64,000 nt of DNA from QUBU01 sp014337915 (GTDB lineage: Bacteria; Pseudomonadota; Gammaproteobacteria; Steroidobacterales; GCA-2729495), in NCBI GenBank assembly GCA_030263395.1, contig SZOW01000003.1, forward strand, positions 1-64,000, given 5' to 3'. Shown in pieces: positions 8,686 to 18,010 of the stretch (its first letter is position 1; each line of letters starts with the position of its first letter). Under the pieces are notes generated by a model. It was given only the letters and a program-made list of their open reading frames with translations, ran no database searches and was not told the DNA's origin. A program made the translations under genes and the position numbers.

Positions 8686-9294
8686 ATGAACCTCGAAGTA
8701 CTGGTCCTGTACTACTCGCGCCATGGCTCGGTCGCCGCGCTGGCCAGCCAGGTCGCCCGGGGCGTCAACGCAGTCCCCGGGGTGGCTGCGCGCCTGCGTA
8801 CCGTCCCGCCGGTGACGGCGCAGGCGGGTGAACGCCTGCCAGCGATCCCGGCCAGTGGCCCGCCCTACGCCACGCTCAACGATCTCGGCGACTGCGCCGG
8901 CCTGCTGCTCGGCAGCCCGACCCGGTTTGGCGGTATGGCCGCAGCGCTCAAACACTTTCTCGACGGCAGCGGCACCGAATGGCTCAACGGCAGCCTGAGT
9001 GGCAAACCCGCTGGTGTCTTCACCTCGGGCAGCTCGATGCATGGCGGCCAGGAATCCACGCTGCTGTCCATGGCGCTGCCCCTCCTGCACCACGGCATGC
9101 TGCTGGTCGGCGTGCCCTACACCGAAGGCGCGGTGTCGGCCACGCGGGCTGGCGGCGGCCCTTACGGCGCCTCGCACCTGGCGCCGGAAGCGGCGCAGAC
9201 CACGTTGAGCGAGGAAGAAGCGCGCATCGCCCTGCATCTCGGTCGCCGTGTCGCCGAGGTGGCGCTGCGCCTCACGCCTGCCCGCCCGCGGTGA
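8686..9294 (+). CDS. wrbA: NAD(P)H:quinone oxidoreductase, WrbA type
   Basis: A 202-residue flavodoxin-fold enzyme that reduces quinones by two electrons using FMN and NAD(P)H. The FMN phosphate loop (YYSRHGSVAALA), the SPTRFGGMAAALKHFLD segment and the TSGSSMHGGQESTLLSM motif are diagnostic of WrbA. The ATG lies just after a TAGAAT hexamer at about 8673-8678. It is followed by a DUF2069 gene with a GTGA stop-start overlap, a pairing common in gammaproteobacteria. Confidence 0.93.
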   Translation: MNLEVLVLYYSRHGSVAALASQVARGVNAVPGVAARLRTVPPVTAQAGERLPAIPASGPPYATLNDLGDCAGLLLGSPTRFGGMAAALKHFLDGSGTEWLNGSLSGKPAGVFTSGSSMHGGQESTLLSMALPLLHHGMLLVGVPYTEGAVSATRAGGGPYGASHLAPEAAQTTLSEEEARIALHLGRRVAEVALRLTPARPR

Positions 9295-9593
9295 GCGCCG
9301 CGCTCTCACGCCGGGCGGCGCTGGCCGGGCTGCTGCTGCTCGGGCTGATGATTGGTCTGCCGCCGCAGCCAGGTACCCTCCTCGCCATCCTGCCACTGGT
9401 TGCGCTGCTGCTGGCGGCCCGCTGGCCGACGCGGACCTGGGCCGTGGTCACCGCCAGCACCATGCTGGTCTACTTCAGCTACGGCGTGATGGAGATCCTC
9501 ACCGATCCGCCCGGACGCAGGCGCGCCCTGCTCTTTTCACTGCTGACGGTCGGCATCTTCCTCGCCGCACTGGACTCGATCCGTCGCCGCTGA
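9291..9593 (+). CDS. DUF2069 membrane protein
   Basis: A 100-residue protein with about four hydrophobic segments and the FSYGVMEILTDP motif typical of DUF2069. Its function is unknown. The start is a GTG at 9291 whose GTGA overlaps the wrbA stop, which fixes the reading frame and argues for translational coupling. The wrbA-DUF2069 pair upstream of hda is recurrent in gammaproteobacteria. Its stop is only four bases from the end of the convergent hda gene. Confidence 0.82.
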   Translation: MSAALSRRAALAGLLLLGLMIGLPPQPGTLLAILPLVALLLAARWPTRTWAVVTASTMLVYFSYGVMEILTDPPGRRRALLFSLLTVGIFLAALDSIRRR

Positions 9594-9597
9594 CGGC

Positions 9598-10302
9598 TCA
9601 CTCGCCTGCCTCAAGGACCGAGCGCACGAACGGAATGGTCAGTCGCCGCTGCGCCGCCAGTGCCGCGCGGTCCAGCCTGTCGAGCAGGCGGAACAGGCTG
9701 CCGGTGTCGCGCCCGACCCGCGCCAGCAGGTAGTCGGCGGTGTCGTCGGGAAGGCTGAAGCCCCGCCACTGCGCACGCCGCTGCAACGCCTGCCGGCAGT
9801 CCGCCTCGGCGAGCGGCTCGAGGCGAAACACCGCCCCGGCCGAGAACCGTGAGCGCAGGTCGGGCAGCTCGATGCCACTCGCCGCGGGCGGCGCGCCACC
9901 CGCCACCAGCAACCGGCCACCTCCAGCCATCAGTTGTTCGTACAGACGCAGCAGCGCCCGTTCCCAGGTGGGGTTCCCGGCCACCGCGGCGATGTCATCC
10001 AGCGCGACCAGGTGCAGCCCGCCCATACCATCGAGCAGCGTCGCGGGCATGCGCACCAGGTCGGCCAGCGGCAGCCAGGCCGTCGATGCGCCAGCCGCAT
10101 GGGCCAGGGCCACAGTGGCCTGCAGCAGGTGGCTCTTGCCGGCAGCGTGCAGTCCCCAGATCCAGGCGGCGGGCGGGCGCTCGCCGGTAGCCATGCCGCG
10201 CAGGGTCGCGACGGCCAGTGCATTGGAGCCTGCATGAAAGCTGTCGAACACCGCGTGATCCGCCAGCCGGATGTCCAGCGCCAGTTGCCGCATGTCCTGC
10301 AT
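9598..10302 (-). CDS. hda: DnaA regulatory inactivator Hda
   Basis: Hda is a DnaA-related AAA+ protein that, bound to the sliding clamp, stimulates ATP hydrolysis by DnaA and so limits re-initiation. The 234-residue protein begins with a QLALDI clamp-binding motif, has a Walker A-like loop (GLHAAGKSHLLQA) and a Walker B-like LVALDDI, and ends with the Hda LTIPFVRSVL segment. Two adjacent ATG codons (10302 and 10293) are possible starts; the second would place the clamp motif at the N-terminus. The loop reads HAAGKS rather than the DnaA GLGKT, which is usual for Hda. Confidence 0.9.
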   Translation of the reverse strand: MQDMRQLALDIRLADHAVFDSFHAGSNALAVATLRGMATGERPPAAWIWGLHAAGKSHLLQATVALAHAAGASTAWLPLADLVRMPATLLDGMGGLHLVALDDIAAVAGNPTWERALLRLYEQLMAGGGRLLVAGGAPPAASGIELPDLRSRFSAGAVFRLEPLAEADCRQALQRRAQWRGFSLPDDTADYLLARVGRDTGSLFRLLDRLDRAALAAQRRLTIPFVRSVLEAGE

Positions 10303-10310
10303 GTCGCGGC

Positions 10311-10871
10311 TCAGGCAGCGCGCAGCGCCAGTGCCTTGCGGCTCCAGCGGATCACGTAGTGCAGGCCGCTGACCACGCTGGTGACGAGTACCGCGGCACC
10401 CGCCACGGTCACCAGCGGTTCCAGCGCCCAGCCCATGGCGCGCTGGAGCAGCACGGCGAGGATGAGCAGCAGCTGGGCAAGAGTGTTGAGCTTGCTGGCG
10501 CCGGAGGGCTCCGGCTGGACCGGGCCGACCAGGCTGTTGTAGAGCACGCCGCCGCTGACGATGACCAGGTCACGGCTCACAACCACGATAGCCAGCCAGG
10601 CCGGAATCAGTGCCTGCAGGGCGAGCGTGACGAACAGCGACACCAGCAGCAGCTTGTCCGCCAGTGGATCGAGCAGCCCGCCGAGGCGGCTCTGCCAATG
10701 GAAATGTTTGGCGAGGAAGCCGTCGAGCCCGTCGGAGATGCCGGCAATGGCCACCAGCACCAGGGCGATGCCGATGCGATCCTCGAGCAGCGACACCACG
10801 ATGGGCAGCACGAGCAGCATCCGCAGGATGCAGATCAGGTTCGGGATGTCCGATGACCTGGGCATGCGCAT
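10311..10871 (-). CDS. CDP-alcohol phosphatidyltransferase family protein
   Basis: A 186-residue membrane protein with the full CDP-alcohol phosphotransferase motif in DGLDGFLAKHFHWQSRLGG and LLDPLADK. This family transfers a phosphatidyl group from CDP-diacylglycerol to an alcohol such as glycerol-3-phosphate. It resembles PgsA, but the position between hda and a DUF2066 gene is that of a second, less studied paralogue in gammaproteobacteria, so a specific substrate is not assigned. Two nearby ATG codons (10871, 10865) are possible starts. It ends eight bases before hda begins, on the same strand. Confidence 0.82.
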   Translation of the reverse strand: MRMPRSSDIPNLICILRMLLVLPIVVSLLEDRIGIALVLVAIAGISDGLDGFLAKHFHWQSRLGGLLDPLADKLLLVSLFVTLALQALIPAWLAIVVVSRDLVIVSGGVLYNSLVGPVQPEPSGASKLNTLAQLLLILAVLLQRAMGWALEPLVTVAGAAVLVTSVVSGLHYVIRWSRKALALRAA

Positions 10872-10880
10872 GGCCGTGGC

Positions 10881-11924
10881 CTAGGGCTGGCCCGCCAGCC
10901 GGTAGTGGAACAACCCGTCGCCGGCGCCAGCCGCGGGGTCGGGCTCGAGGACGCGCCGGGTGGCGAGCTGCCGGGCAAGCTCCGCGGTATCGGACCGCAG
11001 CTGCAGGTCGAAGCTCAGGTATTCGCCGCGGATGTCGGCCACGGCGACCGATTGCACGACGCCCAGGCCGGCCAGGTAGGTGAGCAGGCCCCCGTACTGG
11101 TCGAAGGTCTGGACCCCGCTCACCGCCAGCCTGACGCTGCCCTGCCCGGCCGGTGCCACCGCAACATCTGCCGCCAGGCGCTCGGCCAGCCCACCCGGGC
11201 CATCGGTGATGCCTCCACGCCAGTCCGCACGCTGGGCGCCCGCCAGCAGCGTCCAGCGCACGTCGGCCGGGCCCTGGGCGAACAGCCTGGCGCGGCCCAC
11301 GAGGATGACGTCGGCCTGGTAACGTACCGAAGCACGGCGAATCACATCGGTGAACTCGCCCCACACATCCCCGACGCCCGGCGCCTCGAGCTCCTGCGAG
11401 TCACGCAGCGGCAGCAGCAGCGGCACGCCGCGGCCGGCTGCGGCCTCGAGCAACTGCTCGCGCAGCGCAACGGCCACGCCGGTCCCGCCACTTCCCGGGA
11501 CGATGTCGCGATCCCCGGCGCCGTTGTCGTACGCCAGCCAGACCAGCGTGCCCGGCCGATCCTCGGCCCAGGCCGGCAGGTTTGCGGCAGCAAGGCCGCG
11601 ACGTATCGCCGCCGGATCGAACTGCACCCAGAGGTTGCCGGCCGGGTCACGTCGGTATTGCTGGACCAGGGCGCCCGGATCACCGAAGGTCGCAATCACC
11701 GCGGGTTCGGCTGCCGCCTGCCGGCCGGAGGCCTTCACCAGCACCTGGCGCAGCGCCACGGCGAAGGCCGCCGCATTTCCCGTCGTCGAAGCCGTGCTGG
11801 CGGGTACCGATGCCGCAAAAAGATCAGTAACCCGCGCGGCCATGGCCATCGCCGGCAGGCCAGCGAGCGCCAGGAGCAACAACAGCAGTACGATCCTTGC
11901 CTGGCTCCCGGAAATGTGGATCAT
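10881..11924 (-). CDS. DUF2066 domain protein, exported
   Basis: A 347-residue protein with a signal segment (IVLLLLLLALAGLPAMAMAA) followed by a DUF2066 domain of unknown function. The early segment with VALRQVLVKASGRQAA is characteristic of the family. It is placed at the head of a minus-strand set DUF2066, CDP-alcohol phosphatidyltransferase, hda and is divergent from purM, a conserved gammaproteobacterial arrangement. Nothing in the sequence points to an enzymatic activity. Confidence 0.85.
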   Translation of the reverse strand: MIHISGSQARIVLLLLLLALAGLPAMAMAARVTDLFAASVPASTASTTGNAAAFAVALRQVLVKASGRQAAAEPAVIATFGDPGALVQQYRRDPAGNLWVQFDPAAIRRGLAAANLPAWAEDRPGTLVWLAYDNGAGDRDIVPGSGGTGVAVALREQLLEAAAGRGVPLLLPLRDSQELEAPGVGDVWGEFTDVIRRASVRYQADVILVGRARLFAQGPADVRWTLLAGAQRADWRGGITDGPGGLAERLAADVAVAPAGQGSVRLAVSGVQTFDQYGGLLTYLAGLGVVQSVAVADIRGEYLSFDLQLRSDTAELARQLATRRVLEPDPAAGAGDGLFHYRLAGQP

Positions 11925-11946
11925 GCGCCCGCTCCCATGCCTGCTC

Positions 11947-11953
11947 TATTATA
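11947..11953. promoter_or_regulatory. Divergent promoter region between DUF2066 and purM
   Basis: The 90-base gap contains the hexamer ATTATA at 11948-11953, which reads TATAAT on the minus strand toward the DUF2066 gene, and the overlapping TATTAT on the plus strand toward purM. Neither direction has a convincing -35 element at the usual distance, so the -10 assignment is tentative. Confidence 0.35.
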
Positions 11954-12014
11954 GACACGGTCGGCAGCAACACCCCCCAACTCCAGCCGGCGCCCGCGCT
12001 GTCACAGGACCCCC

Positions 12015-13052
12015 ATGAGCCCCGATCCATCCCTGACCTACAAGGACGCCGGCGTCGACATCGATGCCGGTGACGCGCTGGTCGAGCGCATCAAGCCGCT
12101 GGCGCGCCGCACCGCACGCCCCGGCCTGCTCGGCGGCATCGGTGGCTTCGGCGGCCTCTTCGAGATCGACACCGGCCGCTTCCCCCGTCCGGTGCTGGTG
12201 GCCGGCACCGACGGCGTGGGCACCAAGCTGCGCCTGGCCCTCGACCTCGGCAAGCTCGACACCATCGGCATCGACCTGGTGGCCATGTGCGTGAACGATG
12301 TCGTGGTGCAGGGCGCCGAGCCGCTGTTCTTCCTCGATTACTACGCCACCGGCCAGCTCTCCCTCGACCAGGCGGAGGCCGTGATCCGCGGCATCGCCGC
12401 CGGCTGCGAACAGAGCGGCTGCGCCCTGCTCGGCGGCGAAACCGCGGAAATGCCGGGCATGTACGCCCCGGGGGACATCGACCTCGCCGGCTTCGCGGTG
12501 GGCATCGTCAACCGCGACCGCATCATCGACGGCAGCCGCATTGCGCCGGGCGATGTGGTCCTGGGACTCGCCTCCTCGGGGCCGCATTCCAACGGCTACT
12601 CGCTGGTCCGCCGCATCCTCGCCCTGGATCCGGCCGCAGCGGGGCGCCCCTGGGAAGGCAGCACCAGCCTCGCGCAGCACTTGCTGACCCCCACCCGCCT
12701 CTATGTACGCAGCCTGCTCAAGCTCATCGCTGCCTGCGAGGTCAGGGGCCTCGCGCACATCACTGGCGGCGGGCTGCCGGGCAATCTCGCACGCGTCCTG
12801 CCCGCCAGCGTCGATGCGCGCATCCGCAGCTCGTCCTGGCGCCGGCCGGCGGTATTCGACTGGCTGCAGAAGACCGGCCGGATCGCCGATGCCGAGATGC
12901 TGCGTACCTTCAACTGCGGCATCGGCATGACCGTGGTGCTCGCCAGTGCGGATGTCGAGCTGGCGCTGGCGCTGCTCGGCGATGCCGGCGAAACGGCGCA
13001 GGTCATCGGCAGCATCGAACCGGGCACGGGCCAGGTGCGCATCGATCCATGA
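12015..13052 (+). CDS. purM: Phosphoribosylformylglycinamidine cyclo-ligase (AIR synthetase)
   Basis: PurM closes the imidazole ring in de novo purine synthesis, using ATP. The 345-residue protein shows the family landmarks: LTYKDAGVDIDAGD at the start, VAGTDGVGTKLRLA, the MCVNDVVVQGAEPLFFLDY segment, GGETAEMPGMY, and SSGPHSNGYSLVR. Length and order are standard. The ATG at 12015 is the first in frame after the intergenic gap. It overlaps purN by four bases (ATGA), the usual purMN operon. Confidence 0.97.
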   Translation: MSPDPSLTYKDAGVDIDAGDALVERIKPLARRTARPGLLGGIGGFGGLFEIDTGRFPRPVLVAGTDGVGTKLRLALDLGKLDTIGIDLVAMCVNDVVVQGAEPLFFLDYYATGQLSLDQAEAVIRGIAAGCEQSGCALLGGETAEMPGMYAPGDIDLAGFAVGIVNRDRIIDGSRIAPGDVVLGLASSGPHSNGYSLVRRILALDPAAAGRPWEGSTSLAQHLLTPTRLYVRSLLKLIAACEVRGLAHITGGGLPGNLARVLPASVDARIRSSSWRRPAVFDWLQKTGRIADAEMLRTFNCGIGMTVVLASADVELALALLGDAGETAQVIGSIEPGTGQVRIDP

Positions 13053-13714
13053 GCGCAACCCGGCGCCCGCCGCTGCGCGTCGCGGTGCTCGTCTCAGGCA
13101 GCGGCTCGAACCTGCAGGCCATCATCGACGCCAGCCGCAGCGGCACGCTCGACGCGCGCGTCGTCGGCGTGATCAGCGACCGCCCCGGGGTCCTGGCGCT
13201 GGATCGCGCACGCCAGGCCGGGATTCCCGGCATCACCGTGGATTACAGGGCCTGCGGGGACCGCGAGGCCTTTGGCGCCAGGCTGCAGGGCGAATTGCAG
13301 CGCCTGGATCCGCAGCTGGTGGTGCTGGCCGGCTTCATGCGCATCCTGCCCGCCGCGGTCGTCGACAGCCACCGCGACCGGATGCTCAACGTGCACCCCT
13401 CGCTGCTGCCGCTGTACCCGGGCCTGGATACCTACCGGCGCGCGCTCGAGGCCGGGGATGCCTGGCACGGCACGACCGTGCATTTCGTGATCCCGGAGCT
13501 CGATGCCGGGCCGGCTATCCTCCAGTACCGGGTGCGCATCCGCCCGGGCGAAACCGAGGACTCGCTGCGCCAGCGCGTACAGCGCGGCGAGCACCGGATC
13601 TACCCGCAGGCCATCCAGTGGCTGGCCGAAGGCCGGGTCGTCTGCCGTGACGGCGTCGTCTGGCGCGACGGGCAGCGGGCCAGTGGCCCGGAGATCATCG
13701 ACGAGACAGGCTGA
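13049..13714 (+). CDS. purN: Phosphoribosylglycinamide formyltransferase
   Basis: PurN transfers a formyl group from 10-formyltetrahydrofolate to glycinamide ribonucleotide. The 221-residue protein begins with VAVLVSGSGSNLQAI, the substrate phosphate loop, and contains LAGFMRILP, the NVHPSLLPLYPG motif with the catalytic asparagine-histidine pair, and HGTTVHFVIPELDAGP. The ATG at 13049 overlaps the purM stop. It converges with dcd, leaving ten bases between the stops. Confidence 0.96.
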   Translation: MSATRRPPLRVAVLVSGSGSNLQAIIDASRSGTLDARVVGVISDRPGVLALDRARQAGIPGITVDYRACGDREAFGARLQGELQRLDPQLVVLAGFMRILPAAVVDSHRDRMLNVHPSLLPLYPGLDTYRRALEAGDAWHGTTVHFVIPELDAGPAILQYRVRIRPGETEDSLRQRVQRGEHRIYPQAIQWLAEGRVVCRDGVVWRDGQRASGPEIIDETG

Positions 13715-13724
13715 ACCGGCGGCC

Positions 13725-14291
13725 TCAGGTGCGCGGCAGGGTGACGCCGCGCTGGCCCTGGTATTTGCCACCGCGATCCCGGTACGAGGTTTCGCAGACC
13801 TCATCCGACTCGAAGAAGATCATCTGCGCCACGCCCTCGTTGGCGTAGATGCGCGCTGGCAGCGGCGTGGTGTTGGAAAACTCCAGCGTCACGTGGCCTT
13901 CCCATTCCGGCTCCAGCGGCGTCACGTTGACGATGATGCCGCAGCGGGCATAGGTCGACTTGCCGAGGCACACGGTGAGGACATTGCGCGGGATGCGAAA
14001 GTATTCCACCGTGGCCGCAAGCGCAAAGGAGTTCGGCGGAATGATGCAGACATCGCCCTCCATGTCGACGAAGCTCGAGGGATCGAAAGCCTTGGGATCG
14101 ACGATGGTGGAGTTGATGTTGGTGAAGATCTTGAAGTGCCGGCCACAGCGCACGTCGTAGCCATAGCTCGACGTGCCGTAGGAAATCACGCGCCGGCCGT
14201 CCTGCTCGCGCACCTGGCCGGCCGCGAACGGCTCGATCATGCCGCGCTCCTCCGCCATACGGCGGATCCAGCGGTCTGACTTGATGCTCAC
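13725..14291 (-). CDS. dcd: dCTP deaminase
   Basis: Dcd deaminates dCTP to dUTP, feeding thymidylate synthesis. The 188-residue protein has the expected length and the family motifs SYGYDVRCGRHFKIF, the substrate-binding SFALAATVEYFRIP and GKSTYARCGIIVNVTPLEPEWEG with the catalytic glutamate. The start codon is GTG at 14289-14291, overlapping the apbC stop as GTGA, so the two genes are probably translationally coupled. The apbC-dcd pair next to metG is a conserved neighbourhood in gammaproteobacteria such as Pseudomonas. Confidence 0.96.
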   Translation of the reverse strand: MSIKSDRWIRRMAEERGMIEPFAAGQVREQDGRRVISYGTSSYGYDVRCGRHFKIFTNINSTIVDPKAFDPSSFVDMEGDVCIIPPNSFALAATVEYFRIPRNVLTVCLGKSTYARCGIIVNVTPLEPEWEGHVTLEFSNTTPLPARIYANEGVAQMIFFESDEVCETSYRDRGGKYQGQRGVTLPRT

Positions 14292-15388
14292 TGCTCGTCC
14301 CTGGTGGCGTTCTTGAAGAACTTATAGCTGCGCGGCAGTGGCCGGCGTGCGAGCCCGGCGGCCATCCGCAGGGCAATCTCGCGGTAGCGCCGGGCGACAG
14401 GCCCCTGCGGCTCCGCCACCAGCGGTGGCCGGCCGGCGTCCGTCTGCGCACGGATCGCGCTGTTGAGCGGCACCTTGCCGAGCAGCGGCACGCCACAGGC
14501 AGCCGCCAGCTGCTCGCCTCCCCCGGTGCCGAACAGCGCGTCCTCGTGGCCGCAGCCGGGACAGATGAAGCTGCTCATGTTCTCGATGATGCCGAGCACC
14601 GGCGCGCCGACCTTCTCGAACATCCGCAGCCCGCGCATTGCGACCTCGGTGGCCAGCTGCTGCGGCGTGGTGACGATGACGACCCCGGCCAGCGGCACCT
14701 TCTGGCTCAAGGTCAGCTGTGCATCGCCGGTACCCGGTGGCAGGTCCACCAGCAGGTAGTCGAGGTCATGCCATGCGGTCTGGAAGGCCAGTTGCGATAT
14801 CGCCTGCGTCACCATGGGTCCACGCCAGATCACGGGTGCGGCCTGGTCGACGAGGAACCCGATGGAGATCGCCTCCAGGCCATGGGCCACGAGGGGCTCG
14901 AAGGTCTTGCCATCGCGGCTCTCGGGCTTCTGCCCGGAGAGCCCCAGCATCAGCGGCTGGCTCGGCCCGTGCACGTCGGCATCGAGGATGCCGACGCGGG
15001 CACCTTCCGCCACCAGTGCCAGCGCCAGGTTCACGGCGGTGGTGGACTTGCCGACACCGCCCTTGCCGGAGGCCACGGCGATGACGTTGCGCACGTTCGG
15101 CAGCGGGCTCAGCGTCCCCTGCGGCGCGTGGGCGACGATGGCCGCCTCGATGCTGACAGCCACCCGCGTAGCCTGGCAGGCCCCGCGGACTGCTGCCTCG
15201 ATGGCGCTGCCCAGGGCCTCGCGCAGCCCTCGCACCGGAAACCCGAGGATGACCCGGACCGAAGCGGCTCCGGCGCCCTCGGCCGCGACCTCGATCCGGG
15301 CCCCCAGGCCCTCGAGGTCGGCATCCAGTCCGGCGACGGGGATGGTGGCAATGGCACGCTCGATGGCGTGTACGGGCAGGTCCGGCAT
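14288..15388 (-). CDS. apbC: Iron-sulfur cluster carrier protein ApbC (Mrp family)
   Basis: This 366-residue P-loop ATPase carries and transfers iron-sulfur clusters to apoproteins. It has a short N-terminal DUF59-like domain with a weak match, then the deviant Walker A motif SGKGGVGKSTTAVNLA, the GILDADVHGPSQP segment, DLPPGTGDAQLTLSQ and the bridging CPGCG motif that binds the cluster between two subunits. The ATG at 15388 gives the usual N-terminus; an upstream in-frame ATG would add 19 unconserved residues. It is the first gene of the apbC-dcd unit and is divergent from the HEAT-kinase gene. Confidence 0.94.
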   Translation of the reverse strand: MPDLPVHAIERAIATIPVAGLDADLEGLGARIEVAAEGAGAASVRVILGFPVRGLREALGSAIEAAVRGACQATRVAVSIEAAIVAHAPQGTLSPLPNVRNVIAVASGKGGVGKSTTAVNLALALVAEGARVGILDADVHGPSQPLMLGLSGQKPESRDGKTFEPLVAHGLEAISIGFLVDQAAPVIWRGPMVTQAISQLAFQTAWHDLDYLLVDLPPGTGDAQLTLSQKVPLAGVVIVTTPQQLATEVAMRGLRMFEKVGAPVLGIIENMSSFICPGCGHEDALFGTGGGEQLAAACGVPLLGKVPLNSAIRAQTDAGRPPLVAEPQGPVARRYREIALRMAAGLARRPLPRSYKFFKNATRDEQ

Positions 15389-15530
15389 GATTCGTGACGT
15401 TGTTAACAGTATGAGGCAGGCTCGACCGGCGACATTGTAGCGCAATGGCGCGGGCGCGCCCCGGCCACAGCCGGGACGCTGCCGGGGGCGGGAACGCAGC
15501 GGGCATGTGGCATAATGCGACAGGCGCGGC

Positions 15531-15558
15531 TTGACCCGGCGTATCCTCGTGACATAAC
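15531..15558 (+). promoter_or_regulatory. Candidate sigma-70 promoter for the HEAT-kinase/pil operon
   Basis: In the 230-base gap between apbC and the kinase gene, TTGACC at 15531-15536 is followed after 16 bases by CATAAC at 15553-15558. These match the -35 consensus at five of six positions and the -10 consensus at four of six. A second -10-like CATAAT lies at 15511-15516. The kinase ATG is about 60 bases downstream. The rest of the gap shows no gene. Confidence 0.4.
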
Positions 15559-15618
15559 CCGTGGCGGTGCGCGGCCGCGTGGTCGTGGTGTGCGTGGCAA
15601 GGGGCGTTTCCCGGGGAC

Positions 15619-17997
15619 ATGAAGTTCATCAGCACATTGAAGGCGGAGCGCTCGATTGCGCAGCTGCTCGCCGAGCGCGACATGCAGGCGCCGGTGGCGC
15701 GCAAGGCCATGGAAAGCCTGCGCAAGATCGGCGCCACTGCCATCCCGAAGCTGATCGAGGCCTTCGCCAGCGCTGACAAGGACCAGGTCCCGGCGCTGGT
15801 CCAGACCCTGGCATCGCAGGTCAACGACCGCACACTCAAGGAAGTCGTCGCCGGCCTCTCCCAGGGCAACGCCCGCTGCGTCTCCGGCGCTGCCGCGGCG
15901 CTGGCTGCCGCCAGCGACTACGATCCCAACGGGTTGCTCGCCTACCTCGGCCGCGATGACATTTCCGTCTCGGCGCTGATCGACGTCCTGCGCACCATCC
16001 GCACGCGCCTCAATGCGCGTGAGCTGCTGCGCCGCGCCTACGACCTCGAGCCGCGCGAGAAGGCCGCTGTTTTCCGGATCATCGCCGAGATCGCCACTGC
16101 CGACCTGGTACCCGACCTGCTCAACCGCCTCGAGGGCAAGGACCCCTCGGTGCGCGTGCACATCATCGACGTCCTCGCCCGCTTCAACACGCCGGAGGTG
16201 GCCAAGGCCCTCGAGGAGCAGCTGAAGGACAAGAACAAGGCGGTGCGCAAGGCGGCGCTGCAGGCTATCGAGAACATGCCTGGCGAACGCAACCTGGAAC
16301 TGCTCTGCGTGATGCTACGGGATCCCGACATGGAATCCCGCAGCAAGGCCATCGACCTCGTGGTCAAGGCGCGCCACCCGGACACCATGAAGCACCTGAT
16401 CGAAGTGCTGCGCGATGAGTCCGAGGATGCGCGCCGCGCCGCGGTCGAGGTGCTGAACGGCATCGCCGATGTCGCCACCCTCAAGTACCTGCTGGCCGCC
16501 CTCGAGGACCAGGACTGGTGGGTCCGGTCGCGCGCCTCGGATGCGCTCGCCAAGATCGGCGGGCCGAAGGTCATGGATGCGGTCCTGCAGCTGGTCCGCG
16601 ACCAGGACGAGAACATCCGCCGCGCCGCCATCGAGATCCTCAACCAGACCAGGGACCAGCGTGCCGTCGAGCACCTGATGGCGGCCACCCAGGACAAGGA
16701 CTGGTGGGTGCGCGAGCGCGCCGCCGACGCCCTGGCGGAAATCGGCAGCGCCAGGGCTATTCCCGCACTGGTGAAGATGCTGGGCGGCGACGTACGTTCG
16801 GCCCCCGCGGCCGTCCGTGCGCTGGGCCGGCTCGGGGACTCGAAAATCATGCCGACGCTGATGCCGCTGCTTGACCACGCCGACAAGGCAATCCGGCTCG
16901 AAGCCGTTGCCGCCGTCGCGCGCCTGGCCGACCACCAGAACGCCAACACCGTGAAGTCCAGGCTGCAGCCCTTCATGGCCGGCGCCGACGAGACCATCGC
17001 CAAGGCGGCCGCCGAGGCCGTTGTCCGGCTGGAAAACCGCTTTTCCGCCACCGCGGTCGAGGCTGCCGAGAAACAGGAGCGCAACGCCTCGCCCAACCGC
17101 ACGCTGCTGGTGGAGCCGGCCGAGGTCGAGCGCATCGTCCGCGAAGCCGAAAGCAACCAGAAGCTCGACATCAGCCTGCTCAACCAGGGCGACATGATCG
17201 AGAGCCGCTACCGTTACATCCAGAAGATCGGCAAGGGCGCCTTCGGCACCGTGGTCCTGGTGGAAGACACGGTGGTCGACGAGCGCCTCATCCTCAAGTT
17301 CCTGAACCCGAACGTCAGCCAGGACGAGGAGATGATGAAGCGCTTCGTCCACGAACTGCGCTATTCACGCAAGATCACGCACAACAACGTGATCCGCATC
17401 TACGATTTCCTCAACCTCGGGGGAAACTACGCCATCTCCATGGAGTACTTCCCGTCCCACACCCTCGGCGCCGAGATCAGCGGCAAGAAGGCCCTGCCCT
17501 TCGAGAAAAGCCGGGGCTGGGCCATCGACATCGCCACCGGCATGTCGGTCGCGCACCAGGTCGGCATCGTGCACCGCGACCTGAAGCCTGCCAACATCCT
17601 CATCAACGATGAGGGCCTGCTGAAGATCGTCGACTTCGGCGTCGCCGCCGTGGCTTCCCATGCCGACACCCAGCTCACCAAGACGGGCTACGTCATCGGC
17701 TCGCCGAAGTACATGGCGCCGGAGCAGATCCTCGGCAAAAAGGTCGACCATCGCGCCGACATCTACAGCCTCGGCGTGATCATGTACGAGATGCTGGCCG
17801 GTGTGCCGCCCTACTCCAAGGGCGACCACATGTCCGTGATGTACCAGCACGTCCAGGGCCGCTGCAAACCCTGCGAGGAGATCAATCCGGAGATTCCCGC
17901 TGCCCTGGCTGCCGTGGTGCGCAGGGCCATGGACGTGGACAAGATGAAGCGCTACGAGTCCATGGACGAACTGCGCCAGGCCGTGCAGGCCAGCTGA
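15619..17997 (+). CDS. HEAT-repeat protein fused to a eukaryotic-like Ser/Thr protein kinase
   Basis: This 792-residue cytoplasmic protein has two parts. Residues about 25-500 are a string of roughly a dozen HEAT-type helical repeats, including near-identical units such as DQDWWVRSRASDALAKIG and DKDWWVRERAADALAEIG. Residues about 527-790 are a Hanks-type kinase with the glycine loop GKGAFGTVV, a lysine near 560 (LILKFL), HRDLKPANIL near 652 and DFG near 672, all intact. There is no membrane segment. Two PilT/PilU-family ATPase genes follow after 13 bases, so it probably regulates or scaffolds type IV pilus retraction; that role is inferred from context only. The ATP-binding and catalytic residues look functional. 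Confidence 0.9.
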   Translation: MKFISTLKAERSIAQLLAERDMQAPVARKAMESLRKIGATAIPKLIEAFASADKDQVPALVQTLASQVNDRTLKEVVAGLSQGNARCVSGAAAALAAASDYDPNGLLAYLGRDDISVSALIDVLRTIRTRLNARELLRRAYDLEPREKAAVFRIIAEIATADLVPDLLNRLEGKDPSVRVHIIDVLARFNTPEVAKALEEQLKDKNKAVRKAALQAIENMPGERNLELLCVMLRDPDMESRSKAIDLVVKARHPDTMKHLIEVLRDESEDARRAAVEVLNGIADVATLKYLLAALEDQDWWVRSRASDALAKIGGPKVMDAVLQLVRDQDENIRRAAIEILNQTRDQRAVEHLMAATQDKDWWVRERAADALAEIGSARAIPALVKMLGGDVRSAPAAVRALGRLGDSKIMPTLMPLLDHADKAIRLEAVAAVARLADHQNANTVKSRLQPFMAGADETIAKAAAEAVVRLENRFSATAVEAAEKQERNASPNRTLLVEPAEVERIVREAESNQKLDISLLNQGDMIESRYRYIQKIGKGAFGTVVLVEDTVVDERLILKFLNPNVSQDEEMMKRFVHELRYSRKITHNNVIRIYDFLNLGGNYAISMEYFPSHTLGAEISGKKALPFEKSRGWAIDIATGMSVAHQVGIVHRDLKPANILINDEGLLKIVDFGVAAVASHADTQLTKTGYVIGSPKYMAPEQILGKKVDHRADIYSLGVIMYEMLAGVPPYSKGDHMSVMYQHVQGRCKPCEEINPEIPAALAAVVRRAMDVDKMKRYESMDELRQAVQAS

Positions 17998-18010
17998 GCA
18001 GGAGCCCGCC